A stretch of 64,000 nucleotides of DNA, from contig NZ_QJTC01000004.1 in NCBI RefSeq assembly GCF_003217575.1, forward strand, positions 152,715-216,714. Reading direction: 5' to 3'. The notes beneath the pieces are model-generated. The model was not told where the DNA came from, made no database searches, and saw only the letters and a list, made by a program, of their open reading frames with translations. Shown here piece after piece: positions 47,480-59,298 of the stretch. The position numbers were made by a program, and so were the translations under genes. The stretch is from Xylophilus ampelinus. GTDB lineage: Bacteria > Pseudomonadota > Gammaproteobacteria > Burkholderiales > Burkholderiaceae_C. Numbering within the stretch: the stretch's first letter is position 1; every line of letters begins with the position of its first letter.

Positions 47480-47875
47480 TCAGGCCACGTAGCAGAGCAC
47501 TTCGCCACCGATACCGGTAGCGCGCGCCTTGCGATCGGTCATCACGCCTTGCGGGGTCGTGACGATGGCAACGCCCAGGCCGTTCTGGACCTGTGGGATG
47601 GAATCGCAGCCCTTGTAGACGCGCAGGCCGGGACGGCTGACGCGCTCGATACGTTCGATGACCGGACGGCCAGCGTAGTACTTGAGGGCGATCTCGAGCT
47701 CGGTCTTGTTGCCTTCGCTCTTGATTTGGAAGCCGTCGATGTAACCCTCGTCCTTCAGGACTTGTGCGATCGCGATCTTCACCTTGGAAGACGGCACGGA
47801 AACGGAGGCCTTGGCCACCATCTGCGCATTGCGGATGCGGGTCAGCAGGTCGGCGATGGGATCACTCATGCTCAT
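47480..47875 (-). CDS. rpsH: 30S ribosomal protein S8
   Basis: A 131-aa S8 protein ([38 protein letters not shown]). In E. coli S8 represses the spc operon by binding mRNA near rplE. Confidence 0.98.
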   Translation of the reverse strand: MSMSDPIADLLTRIRNAQMVAKASVSVPSSKVKIAIAQVLKDEGYIDGFQIKSEGNKTELEIALKYYAGRPVIERIERVSRPGLRVYKGCDSIPQVQNGLGVAIVTTPQGVMTDRKARATGIGGEVLCYVA

Positions 47876-47895
47876 GTTGAATATCTCCTACCTGC

Positions 47896-48201
47896 TTACC
47901 AGCTGGCCTTGGTGATGCCGGGAATGTCGCCGGCGAAAGCCAGTTCACGGATCTTGGCGCGTGCCAGGCCGAATTGACGGAAAGTACCGCGTGGGCGACC
48001 GGTGATCTCGCAGCGGTTGCGCTGGCGGGTCGGGTTCGCATTGCGGGGAATCTTCTGCATCGCCACGCGGGCCGCGAAGCGCTCTTCGTCGCTCAGCTTG
48101 ACGTCGTTGGCCATCGCCTTCAGTTCGGCGAGCTTGGGAGCGTACTTGGCTGCCAGTTTTTCGCGCTTCAGTTCGCGCTGGATCAAAGCTACTTTAGCCA
48201 C
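47896..48201 (-). CDS. rpsN: 30S ribosomal protein S14
   Basis: A 101-aa S14 protein of the long, zinc-free type ([20 protein letters not shown] keeps only one Cys). The start is GTG at 48201, giving (M)[15 protein letters not shown], the family beginning. Eight bases separate it from rplE. Confidence 0.96.
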   Translation of the reverse strand: MAKVALIQRELKREKLAAKYAPKLAELKAMANDVKLSDEERFAARVAMQKIPRNANPTRQRNRCEITGRPRGTFRQFGLARAKIRELAFAGDIPGITKASW

Positions 48202-48209
48202 ACGACACC

Positions 48210-48749
48210 TCAGTTCTTGAACGGGAAACGGAAGCCGGCCAGAAGCGCCTTGGCTTCTTCGTCGGTCTTGGCCGTGGTGGTGATGCTGATGTTCAGACCG
48301 CGGAGCGCGTCGACCTTGTCGTACTCGATTTCCGGGAAAATGATCTGTTCTTTCACACCGATGTTGTAGTTGCCGCGACCGTCGAACGCACGGCCCGAGA
48401 TACCGCGGAAATCGCGGACGCGGGGCAGTGCCACGGTCACGAAACGGTCCAGGAACTCGTACATCTGGATGCCGCGCAGGGTCACCATGCAACCGATGGC
48501 CTGGCCTTCGCGGATCTTGAATCCGGCGATGGCCTTCTTGGCCTTGGTCACCACGGGCTTCTGGCCGGCGATCTTGGTCAGGTCGGCGACCGCGTTGTCC
48601 ATGACCTTCTTGTCGGAGACTGCCTCGCTCACGCCCATGTTGAGCGTGATCTTGGTCAGACGCGGGACCTGCATCGGCGAGGTGTAGCCGAACTTCTCGG
48701 TCAGGTCTTTCGCGATCTTCTCGCGGTAGTATTGCTGGAGTCGTGCCAT
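48210..48749 (-). CDS. rplE: 50S ribosomal protein L5
   Basis: A 179-aa L5 protein ([40 protein letters not shown]). It binds 5S rRNA and contacts the P-site tRNA. Confidence 0.98.
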   Translation of the reverse strand: MARLQQYYREKIAKDLTEKFGYTSPMQVPRLTKITLNMGVSEAVSDKKVMDNAVADLTKIAGQKPVVTKAKKAIAGFKIREGQAIGCMVTLRGIQMYEFLDRFVTVALPRVRDFRGISGRAFDGRGNYNIGVKEQIIFPEIEYDKVDALRGLNISITTTAKTDEEAKALLAGFRFPFKN

Positions 48750-48760
48750 GTCTGTAACCC

Positions 48761-49081
48761 TCAGACCAACTTGATTTCGTCGCCGCTGGACTTGAAGACG
48801 CGAACACGCTTTCCGTCAGCTTGCAGCTTGATGCCGACGCGGTCGGCCTTGCCGGTGGCGGCGTTGAAGATCGCCACGTTCGACTGGTGGATCGGCATGG
48901 ATTTCTCCACGATGCCGCCCGTCGTACCCTTCATGGGGTTCGGCTTGGCGTGCTTCTTGACGACATTGATGCCGTCGATGAGGACGTAGGAGTCGTCCTT
49001 GCGCATCGTGACCGTGCCACGCTTGCCCTTGTCGCGCCCGGTGAGCACGATGACTTCGTCGCCTGTGCGAATCTTGTTCAT
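48761..49081 (-). CDS. rplX: 50S ribosomal protein L24
   Basis: A 106-aa L24 protein with the N-terminal KOW motif ([20 protein letters not shown]). It starts assembly of the 50S subunit. Confidence 0.98.
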   Translation of the reverse strand: MNKIRTGDEVIVLTGRDKGKRGTVTMRKDDSYVLIDGINVVKKHAKPNPMKGTTGGIVEKSMPIHQSNVAIFNAATGKADRVGIKLQADGKRVRVFKSSGDEIKLV

Positions 49082-49099
49082 GTCGCGTCCTGGATCGAA

Positions 49100-49468
49100 T
49101 TAGAGAACTTCGGGAGCCAGGGACACGATCTTCATGAACTTTTCGGTGCGCAGTTCGCGCGTCACCGGTCCGAAGATGCGGGTGCCGATCGGCTCCAGCT
49201 TGGCGTTGAGCAGCACGGCGGCATTGCCGTCGAACTTGACCAGAGAGCCGTCGCCGCGGCGGATGCCCTTGGCGGTACGGACGACCACCGCGCTGTAGAT
49301 CTCGCCTTTCTTGACGCGACCACGCGGGGCGGCTTCCTTGATACTCACCTTGATGATGTCGCCCACGCTGGCGTAGCGACGCTTGGAGCCGCCCAGCACC
49401 TTGATGCACAGCACGGACTTCGCGCCGGTGTTGTCGGCGACTTCCAACCGGGATTCTGTTTGGATCAT
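49100..49468 (-). CDS. rplN: 50S ribosomal protein L14
   Basis: A 122-aa L14 protein ([33 protein letters not shown]). The start at 49468 is family-standard; the frame extends seven codons upstream. It is the first gene of the spc unit here. rpsQ, rpmC and rplP of the S10 operon are not upstream, and glpD is there instead. Confidence 0.98.
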   Translation of the reverse strand: MIQTESRLEVADNTGAKSVLCIKVLGGSKRRYASVGDIIKVSIKEAAPRGRVKKGEIYSAVVVRTAKGIRRGDGSLVKFDGNAAVLLNAKLEPIGTRIFGPVTRELRTEKFMKIVSLAPEVL

Positions 49469-49591
49469 TTCGTTATTCCCAACTTGCACCGTAACGCGGC
49501 AGGCGCTGCAAGCGCATTGCCGTGATTCGATCAGTCTTGGGCCCGTCGTCCACGCAATGAAACCATTTCACTGCGCTTGAGCTGGGCAAGA

Positions 49592-49617
49592 AGCTTCGCC
49601 TTTTGAAAGCGAAGCCC
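49592..49617 (-). other. hairpin in the spc operon leader / after glpD
   Basis: Minus strand GGGCTTCGC, loop TTTCAAAA, GGCGAAGC, between glpD and rplN and downstream of the predicted promoter. No T tract follows. It may be a leader structure of the spc mRNA or a weak glpD terminator. Confidence 0.55.
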
Positions 49618-49620
49618 TCG

Positions 49621-49649
49621 ATTCTGGCACCCGCCTATGAGCTTGTCAA
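49621..49649 (-). promoter_or_regulatory. sigma70-type promoter of the spc operon, inside the glpD end
   Basis: Minus strand: TTGACA (49649-49644), 17-bp spacer, CAGAAT (49626-49621). The -35 is a perfect consensus and the -10 matches four of six. The -35 covers the last sense codons of glpD and the spacer holds its stop codon. It lies about 150 bp upstream of rplN. Other promoters cannot be ruled out. Confidence 0.75.
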
Positions 49650-51269
49650 GCTATTGCCGCTGTACTGGGCCGTGCCGACGGAAAAGTCGATGTATTGGCC
49701 CGTCAGCGCCACGAATTCCGCGAGCGCGGGCGTCGGCACGCCTTCCTCCGCCAGCAATGCGGCCACGCGGGGCGCCAGCCGGGCCGCCAGCCGTGCGTCG
49801 AGGAACAGCAGGCGGGAGCGGCGGGCGAGCACGTCCTCCACGGTGCGGGCGTACTCGTAGCGGGCGGCGAAGCGCACCATCGCCTCGCTCAGGCCCGGCG
49901 CCAGCCAGACACCGGCGCCCGGCAGCGCCGTGACCGATGCGCCCTCGTCGCCGTAACTGTGCAGCCCGGGCGCGTCGCTCATCTTGTGGCGCAGTTGCGA
50001 CATTCGGGGCGCGCCCACCAGCGGAAGGTGCTCGGTGGCACCTCTCGGCGTGCGGGCGATCAGGCCGGCATCGGCACAGTTCTGCAGCACGTCCTCGGCC
50101 ATGGCGCGGTAGGTGGTCCACTTGCCGCCGGTGACGGTGACCAGGCCGCTCTCGCTGGTCAGCACGGTGTGCTCCCGGCTGATCACCTTGGTGTTGCCGC
50201 CGTCGTCGTCCTGCGGCTTGACCAGCGGCCGCAGACCGACCCAGGTGCTGCGCACGTCGCTGCGCCGCGGCGGCTTGCGCAGATAGCGGGCGGATTCGCC
50301 GAGGATGAAGGCGATTTCTTCCTCGAACGGCCGGGGCTCGCGGACGATGTCGTCGCGCGGGGTGTCGGTGGTTCCCAGGATGACCTTGCCGAGCCAGGGC
50401 ACCGCGAACAGCACCCGGCCGTCGGTGGTGCGCGGCACCAGCAGGGCGTGGTCGCCGGGGAAGAACGCGCTGTCGACGACCAGGTGCACGCCCTGGCTGG
50501 GTGCGATCATCGGCTTGACCGGCTGGCCGATGTCCTGGCCGTCCTGCTGGCGCAGGGCGTCGACCCAGACGCCGGTGGCGTTGACGACGCAGCCGGCGCG
50601 GACGTGGACGCTGCGGCCGCTTTCCTGGTCGACGCACTGCAGGCCCGAGACCTTGCCGCCTTCGTGCACCAGCGACCGCACCGCGCAGTAGTTGACGACC
50701 AGCGCGCCGCGGGCGGCGGCGGTGCGGGCCAGGGCCAGGGCCAGGCGGGCGTCGTCGAACTGGCCGTCCCAGTACTGCACGCCGCCCTTCAGGCCGCAGG
50801 CCTGGGCGCCGGGCACGCGCGACAGGGTCTCGGCCCGGCTCAGGAATTCGGTGCGGCCCAGGCCGCGCTTGCCGGCCAGGGCGTCGTAGAGCTTCAGGCC
50901 GATGCCGTAGTACGGCGTCTCCCAGAAGCGGTAGGAGGGCATGACGAAAGGCAGCGGCTGGGCCAGGTGCGGCGCATTCGCCAGCAGGGTGGCCCGCTCG
51001 TGCAGGGCCTCCCGCACCAGGGCGATGTTGCCCTGGGCCAGGTAGCGCACGCCGCCGTGCACCAGCTTGGTGGCGCGCGACGAGGTGCCCTTGGCGAAGT
51101 CGTGCGACTCCAGCAGCACGACCGACAGCCCCCGCGCCGCGGCGTCGAGCGCCACACCCAGGCCCGTGGCGCCGCCGCCCACGACGGCGATGTCGTAGCG
51201 GCGGTCTTCGGCCAGTCTGTCGAACAGGGCGGCGCGGGGGGCGGGGAGCGGCGGAACAGCGTGCGTCAT
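49635..51269 (-). CDS. glpD: glycerol-3-phosphate dehydrogenase (aerobic)
   Basis: A 544-aa FAD-dependent enzyme that oxidises sn-glycerol 3-phosphate to dihydroxyacetone phosphate and passes electrons to quinone at the inner membrane. The FAD motif is IAVVGGGATGLGVALDAAAR (about residue 27 on). TSSRATKLVHGGVRYL is the GlpD signature, and TVTGGKWTTYRAMAED is the substrate-binding part. The start at 51269 (MTHAVPPLPAP) was taken over the longer frame. It is divergent from the glpR remnant/glpK, 481 bp apart. Its 3' end overlaps the promoter of the spc operon. Confidence 0.95.
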   Translation of the reverse strand: MTHAVPPLPAPRAALFDRLAEDRRYDIAVVGGGATGLGVALDAAARGLSVVLLESHDFAKGTSSRATKLVHGGVRYLAQGNIALVREALHERATLLANAPHLAQPLPFVMPSYRFWETPYYGIGLKLYDALAGKRGLGRTEFLSRAETLSRVPGAQACGLKGGVQYWDGQFDDARLALALARTAAARGALVVNYCAVRSLVHEGGKVSGLQCVDQESGRSVHVRAGCVVNATGVWVDALRQQDGQDIGQPVKPMIAPSQGVHLVVDSAFFPGDHALLVPRTTDGRVLFAVPWLGKVILGTTDTPRDDIVREPRPFEEEIAFILGESARYLRKPPRRSDVRSTWVGLRPLVKPQDDDGGNTKVISREHTVLTSESGLVTVTGGKWTTYRAMAEDVLQNCADAGLIARTPRGATEHLPLVGAPRMSQLRHKMSDAPGLHSYGDEGASVTALPGAGVWLAPGLSEAMVRFAARYEYARTVEDVLARRSRLLFLDARLAARLAPRVAALLAEEGVPTPALAEFVALTGQYIDFSVGTAQYSGNSLTSS

Positions 51270-51750
51270 GGGGTCTCGGAATCCTCGTCCCGCGCACGGC
51301 GCGCGGAAAGTGTGGGGATGCCGCGCAGGAATCGTGCCCTGCGCGGCACCGGGTGCCATCGATCCAGCGGACCTCGCCGTCCTTCCAGGGCCGCGTCAGC
51401 GTGTCGCAGGCGACGGTCTCGCCGTTCGGCTTCGCGTGGGCCAGCGAGATGCCGCGCAGCCAGGTCTCGGCGCCGACGGTCTTGTCGATCCCTTGCAGAT
51501 TGCGTCGCACGGACCACCCCCGGGCGCGCCAGGGTACGTGCGGTACGGCGGCATGCCCGCAGGGCGTCGGCGGCCGCGAGCGTTCGCATGTGCATCGGTC
51601 CTTCGGGGCCTGCGGCGGGCCGCTGTTGTTTGATTGGCCGCGATTCTTGTTCTTTTCCGATCGAAATCGCCCAGCATTAACCCGATGGCGGTTCGTTCCT
51701 GTTCGTTTTAAAGTCGCTTGCGTTTCCTGTCCCCAACCCGACGGCGCCAC
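51270..51750. other. 481-bp gap between glpD and glpR remnant
   Basis: There is no complete gene. On the minus strand a stretch from about 51510 to 51345 has coding-like codon use: GTG, RRNLQGIDKTVGAETWLRG, then ISLAHAKPNGETVACD. It has no clear end before running into glpD in another frame. It may be a gene remnant. The plus-strand part 51600-51750 is more AT-rich and likely contains the glpR/glpK promoter. Confidence 0.5.
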
Positions 51751-52126
51751 GTGAGCCTCGACCCCGCCAGATCAGCCTGCTGTACGCCGTGCGCGCCCGC
51801 GGCTCCATGACCGTGGAACACCTGGCCGACATGCTGGGCGTGACGCTGCAGACGGTGCGGCGCGACACCCATCGGCTGGCCGAGGCGCCCATGCTCGCCC
51901 GCTTCCACGGCGGCGTGCGGGTGCCCGGCTCCACCACCGAGAACACCGCACACCGCCAGCGCGAGACGCTGCACGCCGACGGCGAGACCCGCATCGCCCG
52001 GTCGGTCGTCGCCCAGGTGCCCGGCGGCTGCCCGCCGATCCTCGACATCGGCACCACCACCACCGAGGCGCTGCTCCGCCACCGCGGGCTGCGGGTGCCG
52101 ACCGACAACCTGCATGTCGCCACCAC
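51751..52126 (+). pseudogene. glpR: glpR-like DeoR family repressor, decayed
   Basis: The frame containing 51762 on encodes a DeoR/GlpR N-terminus: [20 protein letters not shown], an HTH with [24 protein letters not shown], and the sensor start [20 protein letters not shown] followed by NLHVATT. Two defects are seen. The only start (GTG 51751) is in another frame and joins if one C is added to the C run at 51762-51765. After NLHVATT the family's remaining about 120 residues are missing and the glpK start follows within 62 bp. GlpR normally represses glp genes when glycerol 3-phosphate is absent, so control here is probably lost. Confidence 0.85.
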
Positions 52127-52186
52127 CGGCTGTTCCCCGACGTGCCGGCGCCGCGCCGCGTGCCCTTTTCCAGACCCACGCATTCC

Positions 52187-53680
52187 ATGGCCTACCTCCT
52201 CGCGCTCGACCAGGGCACCTCCAGCTCCCGCAGCATCGTGTTCGACGGCCACGGACATATCGTGGCGCTGGCCCGGCGCGAGCTGCCCCAGCACTATCCG
52301 CAGCCCGGCTGGGTGGAGCACGAGCCCGACGAGATCTGGCGGACCCAGCTGGCCACCGCCCGCGAGGCCCTGCAGAACGCGGGCATCGCGGCTGGCGACA
52401 TACGCTCGGTCGGCATCACCAACCAGCGCGAAACCACCCTGGTCTGGAACCGCAAGACCGGCCGCCCGATCCACCGCGCCATCGTCTGGCAGGACCGCCG
52501 GGCCGAGCCAGAATGCGCCCGGCTGCGCGAAGGCGGCTGGACCGAAAAGATCCAGCAGAAGACCGGCCTGCGGATCGACGCGTATTTCTCCGGCACCAAG
52601 CTCAAGTGGCTCCTCGACCACGTGCCCGACGCCCGCGACCAGGCCGCCCGCGGCGAGCTGGCCTTCGGCACCGTCGACAGCTGGCTGATCTGGCAGTTGA
52701 CCGGCGGACAGCGCCATGTGAGCGACGTGAGCAACGCGTCCCGCACCATGCTGTTCGACGTGCACCGCAACACCTGGGACGACGAGCTGCTGGCCGCGCT
52801 CGACATTCCCCGCGCCCTGATGCCCGAGGTGCTGCCCTCCAGCGCCCGCTTCGGCGACGTACGGGCCGACCTGCTGGGCCACACGATCCCGATCGGCGGC
52901 GTGGCCGGCGACCAGCAGGCCGCCACCTTCGGCCAGGCCTGCTTTTCGCCCGGCATGGCCAAGAACACCTACGGCACCGGCTGCTTCTTGCTGATGCACA
53001 CCGGCACCGCGTTCCAGACCTCGCAGAACGGCCTGGTCACCACCAGCGCCGCCCAGCCGTCGAAGCAGACCGAATACGCGCTGGAAGGCAGCGTCTTCGT
53101 CGGCGGCGCGGTGGTGCAGTGGCTGCGCGACGGCCTGCAGGCGATCGACTCCAGCAGCGAGGTGCAGGCCCTGGCCGAGAGCGTGCCCGACGCCGGCGGC
53201 GTGGTGCTGGTGCCGGCCTTCACCGGCCTGGGCGCCCCCTACTGGCAGCCCGACGCACGCGGCACCATCAGCGGCCTGACCCGCGGCACCACCATGGCCC
53301 ACATCGCCCGCGCCGCGCTGGAGAGCATCGCCTTCCAGAGCGCCGCCCTGCTGCAGGCGATGCAGCGCGACGCCGCCCGGGCCGGCGTGCCGGCGGTGCA
53401 GGAGCTGCGGGTCGACGGCGGCGCCTGCGTCAACGACCTGTTGATGCAGTTCCAGGCCGACCTGCTGGGCATCGCGGTGGTGCGGCCGGCGGTGGTGGAG
53501 ACGACCGCACTCGGCGCGGCCTGCCTGGCCGGCCTGTCGAGCGGCGTCTTCGGCGGCACCGCCGAGCTGTCGGAGCTGTGGCGGGTCGAGAAGCGGTTCG
53601 AGCCGCGGTGGAACCGCGACCAGGCCGAGGAGCGGATGCGGCAGTGGGAGCATGCGGTGCGGCAGACGACGCTGCGGTAG
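52187..53680 (+). CDS. glpK: glycerol kinase
   Basis: A 497-aa FGGY-family kinase that phosphorylates glycerol to sn-glycerol 3-phosphate. The ATP/phosphate motif is [15 protein letters not shown]. Glycerol-binding NQRETT and WQDRR parts, the [11 protein letters not shown] block, [13 protein letters not shown] and the C-terminal [18 protein letters not shown] follow. With GlpD it forms the glycerol pathway into glycolysis. No glpF is seen. It sits directly after the decayed glpR. Confidence 0.97.
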   Translation: MAYLLALDQGTSSSRSIVFDGHGHIVALARRELPQHYPQPGWVEHEPDEIWRTQLATAREALQNAGIAAGDIRSVGITNQRETTLVWNRKTGRPIHRAIVWQDRRAEPECARLREGGWTEKIQQKTGLRIDAYFSGTKLKWLLDHVPDARDQAARGELAFGTVDSWLIWQLTGGQRHVSDVSNASRTMLFDVHRNTWDDELLAALDIPRALMPEVLPSSARFGDVRADLLGHTIPIGGVAGDQQAATFGQACFSPGMAKNTYGTGCFLLMHTGTAFQTSQNGLVTTSAAQPSKQTEYALEGSVFVGGAVVQWLRDGLQAIDSSSEVQALAESVPDAGGVVLVPAFTGLGAPYWQPDARGTISGLTRGTTMAHIARAALESIAFQSAALLQAMQRDAARAGVPAVQELRVDGGACVNDLLMQFQADLLGIAVVRPAVVETTALGAACLAGLSSGVFGGTAELSELWRVEKRFEPRWNRDQAEERMRQWEHAVRQTTLR

Positions 53681-53713
53681 GCAGGTCGGCGGCTTGCGCC
53701 AATGATGGCGATC

Positions 53714-53777
53714 GCTATACATTTGATAGCTATAAGCCGGCATCGATAGCCGGCCAGAGGCATATTCCGTTCAAAAC
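53714..53777 (+). repeat. ATAGC-palindrome intergenic element, copy J
   Basis: GCTATACATTTGATAGCTAT is followed by GCCGGCATCGATAGCCGGC and a TTCAAAAC end. It lies between glpK and proC. Confidence 0.85.
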
Positions 53778-53862
53778 GCGGCCACCCGCCCCACGCGTCT
53801 CTCGCCCGCGCAACAATGCTGCCCTCCCCTTCGACCGTGTCCTCAGCCCCCCGCACACCACC

Positions 53863-54708
<846 letters not shown>

Positions 54709-54735
54709 GCCCCAGCTGCCGCGACGTCCGGCTGC

Positions 54736-55722
54736 CTACCGCCCGGCCGCGTCGGCCCAGCCGGCCGCCTTGCAGAACGCGAAGCCCGCCACCACCCCGG
54801 CGAACAGGGTGAAGCCCAGCCAGTGGTTGACCCGGAACGCGCGGAAGCATCCTTCGCGGGTGCGGTGCCGGATCATCGTCCAGTGCCAGAACACCTGCAC
54901 CGCCGCGATCGCCAGCGCCGCGTCGAACGCCGGGCCCAGGTGGTAGGGCCGCAGCGCCATCGCCCAGATCGCCAGGAACAGCAGGTAGAACACCACGACC
55001 GCCGGCACGTCGAAACGGCCGAGCGTGATCGCCGAGGTCTTCATGCCGATGCGCAGGTCGTCGTCGCGGTCGACCATCGCGTACTCGGTGTCGTAGGCCA
55101 GCACCCAGAACAGGTTGCCCAGCAGCAGCCACCAGGCGACCCCCGGCACGCCGCCTTCGATGGCGGCCAGCAGCCCGCTGTCGGCACCGGGCACCGCGGT
55201 ATAGATCCAGGATTCGCCGCCCTGCACCGCGGTGAAGGCCATCGGGATGCCGACGCCGAAAGCCAGGCCCAGCACCGCCTGCGGCATTGCCACATGGCGC
55301 TTGGCGTAGGGATAGGCCAGGGTGATCGCCAGTGCCGCGAAAGACCAGATCACCGTCGAGGCGTTGGTCGTCAGCACCAGCACGAAGGCGCAGAGCGCCA
55401 GCACCGCCGCCAATGCCAGGGCCTCTCGAACCGACACCGCGCCGCGGGTCACCGGCCGCTGGGCGGTGCGCTTAACATGGCGGTCGAAATCCCGGTCGGC
55501 CACGTCGTTGACGCAGCAACCGGCGCTGCGCATCAGCACCGTGCCCAGGGTGAAAACCGCCAGCAGGTGCCAGCCCGGAAAACCCGACGACGCCACCCAC
55601 AGCGCCGCCAGCGTGGGCCAGAGCAGCAGCAGCCAGCCCGCCGGACGGTTCCAGCGGACGAGGTCGAGGTAGAACGGCAGGCGGCTGGGCATGGAGCGCG
55701 TCAGCAGAAGCAGGGAAGTCAT
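54736..55722 (-). CDS. ubiA: 4-hydroxybenzoate octaprenyltransferase
   Basis: A 328-aa membrane prenyltransferase of ubiquinone synthesis that joins the polyprenyl chain to 4-hydroxybenzoate. The first Mg2+/diphosphate motif is [19 protein letters not shown] and the second is [13 protein letters not shown]. About eight membrane helices. The extra acidic/Gly-rich loop between the motifs (about residues 172-190) lengthens it beyond E. coli UbiA (290 aa). The start is 55722 or 55692. Confidence 0.94.
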   Translation of the reverse strand: MTSLLLLTRSMPSRLPFYLDLVRWNRPAGWLLLLWPTLAALWVASSGFPGWHLLAVFTLGTVLMRSAGCCVNDVADRDFDRHVKRTAQRPVTRGAVSVREALALAAVLALCAFVLVLTTNASTVIWSFAALAITLAYPYAKRHVAMPQAVLGLAFGVGIPMAFTAVQGGESWIYTAVPGADSGLLAAIEGGVPGVAWWLLLGNLFWVLAYDTEYAMVDRDDDLRIGMKTSAITLGRFDVPAVVVFYLLFLAIWAMALRPYHLGPAFDAALAIAAVQVFWHWTMIRHRTREGCFRAFRVNHWLGFTLFAGVVAGFAFCKAAGWADAAGR

Positions 55723-55805
55723 GGGCGAGAAGCAAGAGACGAGAGCGCATCCGCGAACGGGATGCGGCGGCCAGGATTGTGACCGGTCCCCACACCCACG
55801 CCACG

Positions 55806-55831
55806 CAAAACGGCCCCGAGAGGAGCCGTTG
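55806..55831 (-). terminator. intrinsic terminator downstream of dps
   Basis: Minus strand ACGGCTCC, loop TCTC, GGGGCCGT followed by TTTTG. An eight-pair stem (one G-T) about 126 bp after the dps stop and before ubiA. Confidence 0.7.
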
Positions 55832-55956
55832 ATCGGATGACACCGACCGGATGATGGTCCCGAACCGATGCCGAAACCCACCGGCGACCGGCATACGACG
55901 CCGGGATGCCGGCCGGCGGCCCCGCGGAGACGGGCGGGCCGGCACCCGGGCCTTGC

Positions 55957-56571
55957 TTATTCCTCCAGCAGCGACCGCAGCATCCAGGCGGTCTGGTCAT
56001 GTAGCGCGCACCGGGCGGTCAGCATGTCGGCCGTCGGATCGTCGCCGGCCTCTTCGGCCACCGGGATGAACTCGCGGGCGATGCGCGACACCGTCTCGTG
56101 GCCCTGCACCAGGATGCGGATCATCTCGGTGGCCTTGGGCGGCGACAGCGGCACGTCGGGCACGGTGGAGATCTTGCTGAACTCGGCGTACGAGCCCGGC
56201 GCATAGTGGCCCAGCGAGCGGATCCGCTCGGCGATCACGTCGGTCGAGGTCCACAGCTCGGTGTACTGCTCCATGAACATCGCGTGCAGCGAGTTGAAAT
56301 GCGGCCCGGTCACGTTCCAGTGGAAGTTGTGGGTCGTGAGGTAGAGGGTGTAGGTATCGGCCAGCACCCGCGACAGGCCCTCGGCGATCGCGGCGCGGTC
56401 GGCCTCGTCGATGCCGATGTTGATCCGCGGCGCACCGGCGCTGCCCGACGACGGGGCCACGCGCTGCGAGCCCTTCGACGGCACCGTGCCGGCCGACGCC
56501 GAGGGTGCGTCGGTGATCGGCGCGCCGGGGTTGAAGGGGATCTTGCTCTTCTTGGAATCGTTCTTGGCCAT
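55957..56571 (-). CDS. dps: DNA-binding ferritin-like protein Dps
   Basis: A 204-aa Dps-family protein. The ferroxidase-site motif is HNFHWNVTGPHFNSLH (about residue 80 on), and the FMEQYTELWTSTDVIAERIR part completes it. Dps dodecamers store iron and shield DNA in starvation or oxidative stress. The N-terminal about 48 residues (Lys/Ser/Pro-rich, MAKNDSKKSKIPFNPG) form a long flexible tail likely to bind DNA. GAGGAG is upstream of the ATG. Confidence 0.94.
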   Translation of the reverse strand: MAKNDSKKSKIPFNPGAPITDAPSASAGTVPSKGSQRVAPSSGSAGAPRINIGIDEADRAAIAEGLSRVLADTYTLYLTTHNFHWNVTGPHFNSLHAMFMEQYTELWTSTDVIAERIRSLGHYAPGSYAEFSKISTVPDVPLSPPKATEMIRILVQGHETVSRIAREFIPVAEEAGDDPTADMLTARCALHDQTAWMLRSLLEE

Positions 56572-56605
56572 CGGGCACTCCTCAAAGTTTTTTCAGGGAT
56601 GACGC

Positions 56606-56634
56606 ACTTTAGGCGGCGCGGCGGCGCCTGCCAA
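56606..56634 (-). promoter_or_regulatory. probable dps promoter
   Basis: Minus strand: TTGGCA (56634-56629), 17-bp spacer, TAAAGT (56611-56606), about 35 bp before the dps ATG. It has five of six and four of six consensus matches, with a very GC-rich spacer. An OxyR or sigma-S input is possible but not shown. Confidence 0.6.
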
Positions 56635-56737
56635 CAGACGGACTCTATCGCTGCGATTGCGGGGGATGCGTAACCAGATGGCAGGCGGGCGGCGGGAGCG
56701 CAGGAACAGCGGGAGGCCGGATGTGCGGCAGCCAAGC

Positions 56738-58725
<1,988 letters not shown>

Positions 58726-58729
<4 letters not shown>

Positions 58730-59253
58730 GAAGGCGCCTCGTCGAGCCACATTCCGTTGGAATCCAGAAACTGAAGCATTTCCTCCAAAGCGCGGCGGGG
58801 CGCCGCCATGCGACGCTCGTCCTGGGTTTCGAGTGATGCCTCGAAACGAAACATCGCATCGCCCAACGCATCCCGCTGCTCGCCGAGCAATTGCCCATAA
58901 TGCCGCTCCGCACGGGCCATGAGCGTCCGGGTGGGCTGGCTGTCTCGGGGATGGATTTTAAGATTGCTCAGCAAGGCCAACCTTCGCTTCACTTCTTCTG
59001 GCGACAGGCGGTTTTCCGATGCCGCGATCGCAAGCTGCACCGGTTTTCCTGCAGGCACGCCATTTTTCAGCGGTGTCGCTTCGACCTCCAGCAGGCCGTC
59101 AGCGTCGTAAGTAAAGCGCACGTCCGCTGCGACATCGCCTTTCTTTCCATCCGGCAAAGGCAGATCGAAATGCCCCAGTCGGATGTTGTCGTCTACCCGG
59201 CGGCCTTCTCCTTGGTACACCTCGATTTTTAACATGTGCTGGCGGTCGAGCAC
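58726..59253 (-). CDS. hscC: HscC-type Hsp70, substrate-binding half (separated by in-frame TAA)
   Basis: A 175-aa open segment in the same frame as the ATPase half upstream, 15 codons after its TAA. It begins near the HMLKIEVYQGEGR block and contains DVRFTYDADGLLEVEATPL, which match the beta-sandwich of HscC, plus a short helical tail. As one chain with the upstream half it would be about 576 aa, near E. coli HscC (556 aa). No good ribosome-binding site precedes the internal GTG 59253 or the ATG inside it, so independent translation is doubtful. Its stop overlaps the J-like gene's ATG. Confidence 0.8.
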
Positions 59254-59298
59254 CGGGAAAAACCGTCTAACCCGGCTCGCTGGAATGACCGTGTTGCG

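Noticed and set aside
49651..51750. Long minus-strand open frame overlapping glpD
   Set aside because: It is the out-of-frame shadow of a GC-rich gene; composition is Arg/Gly-rich without family features.
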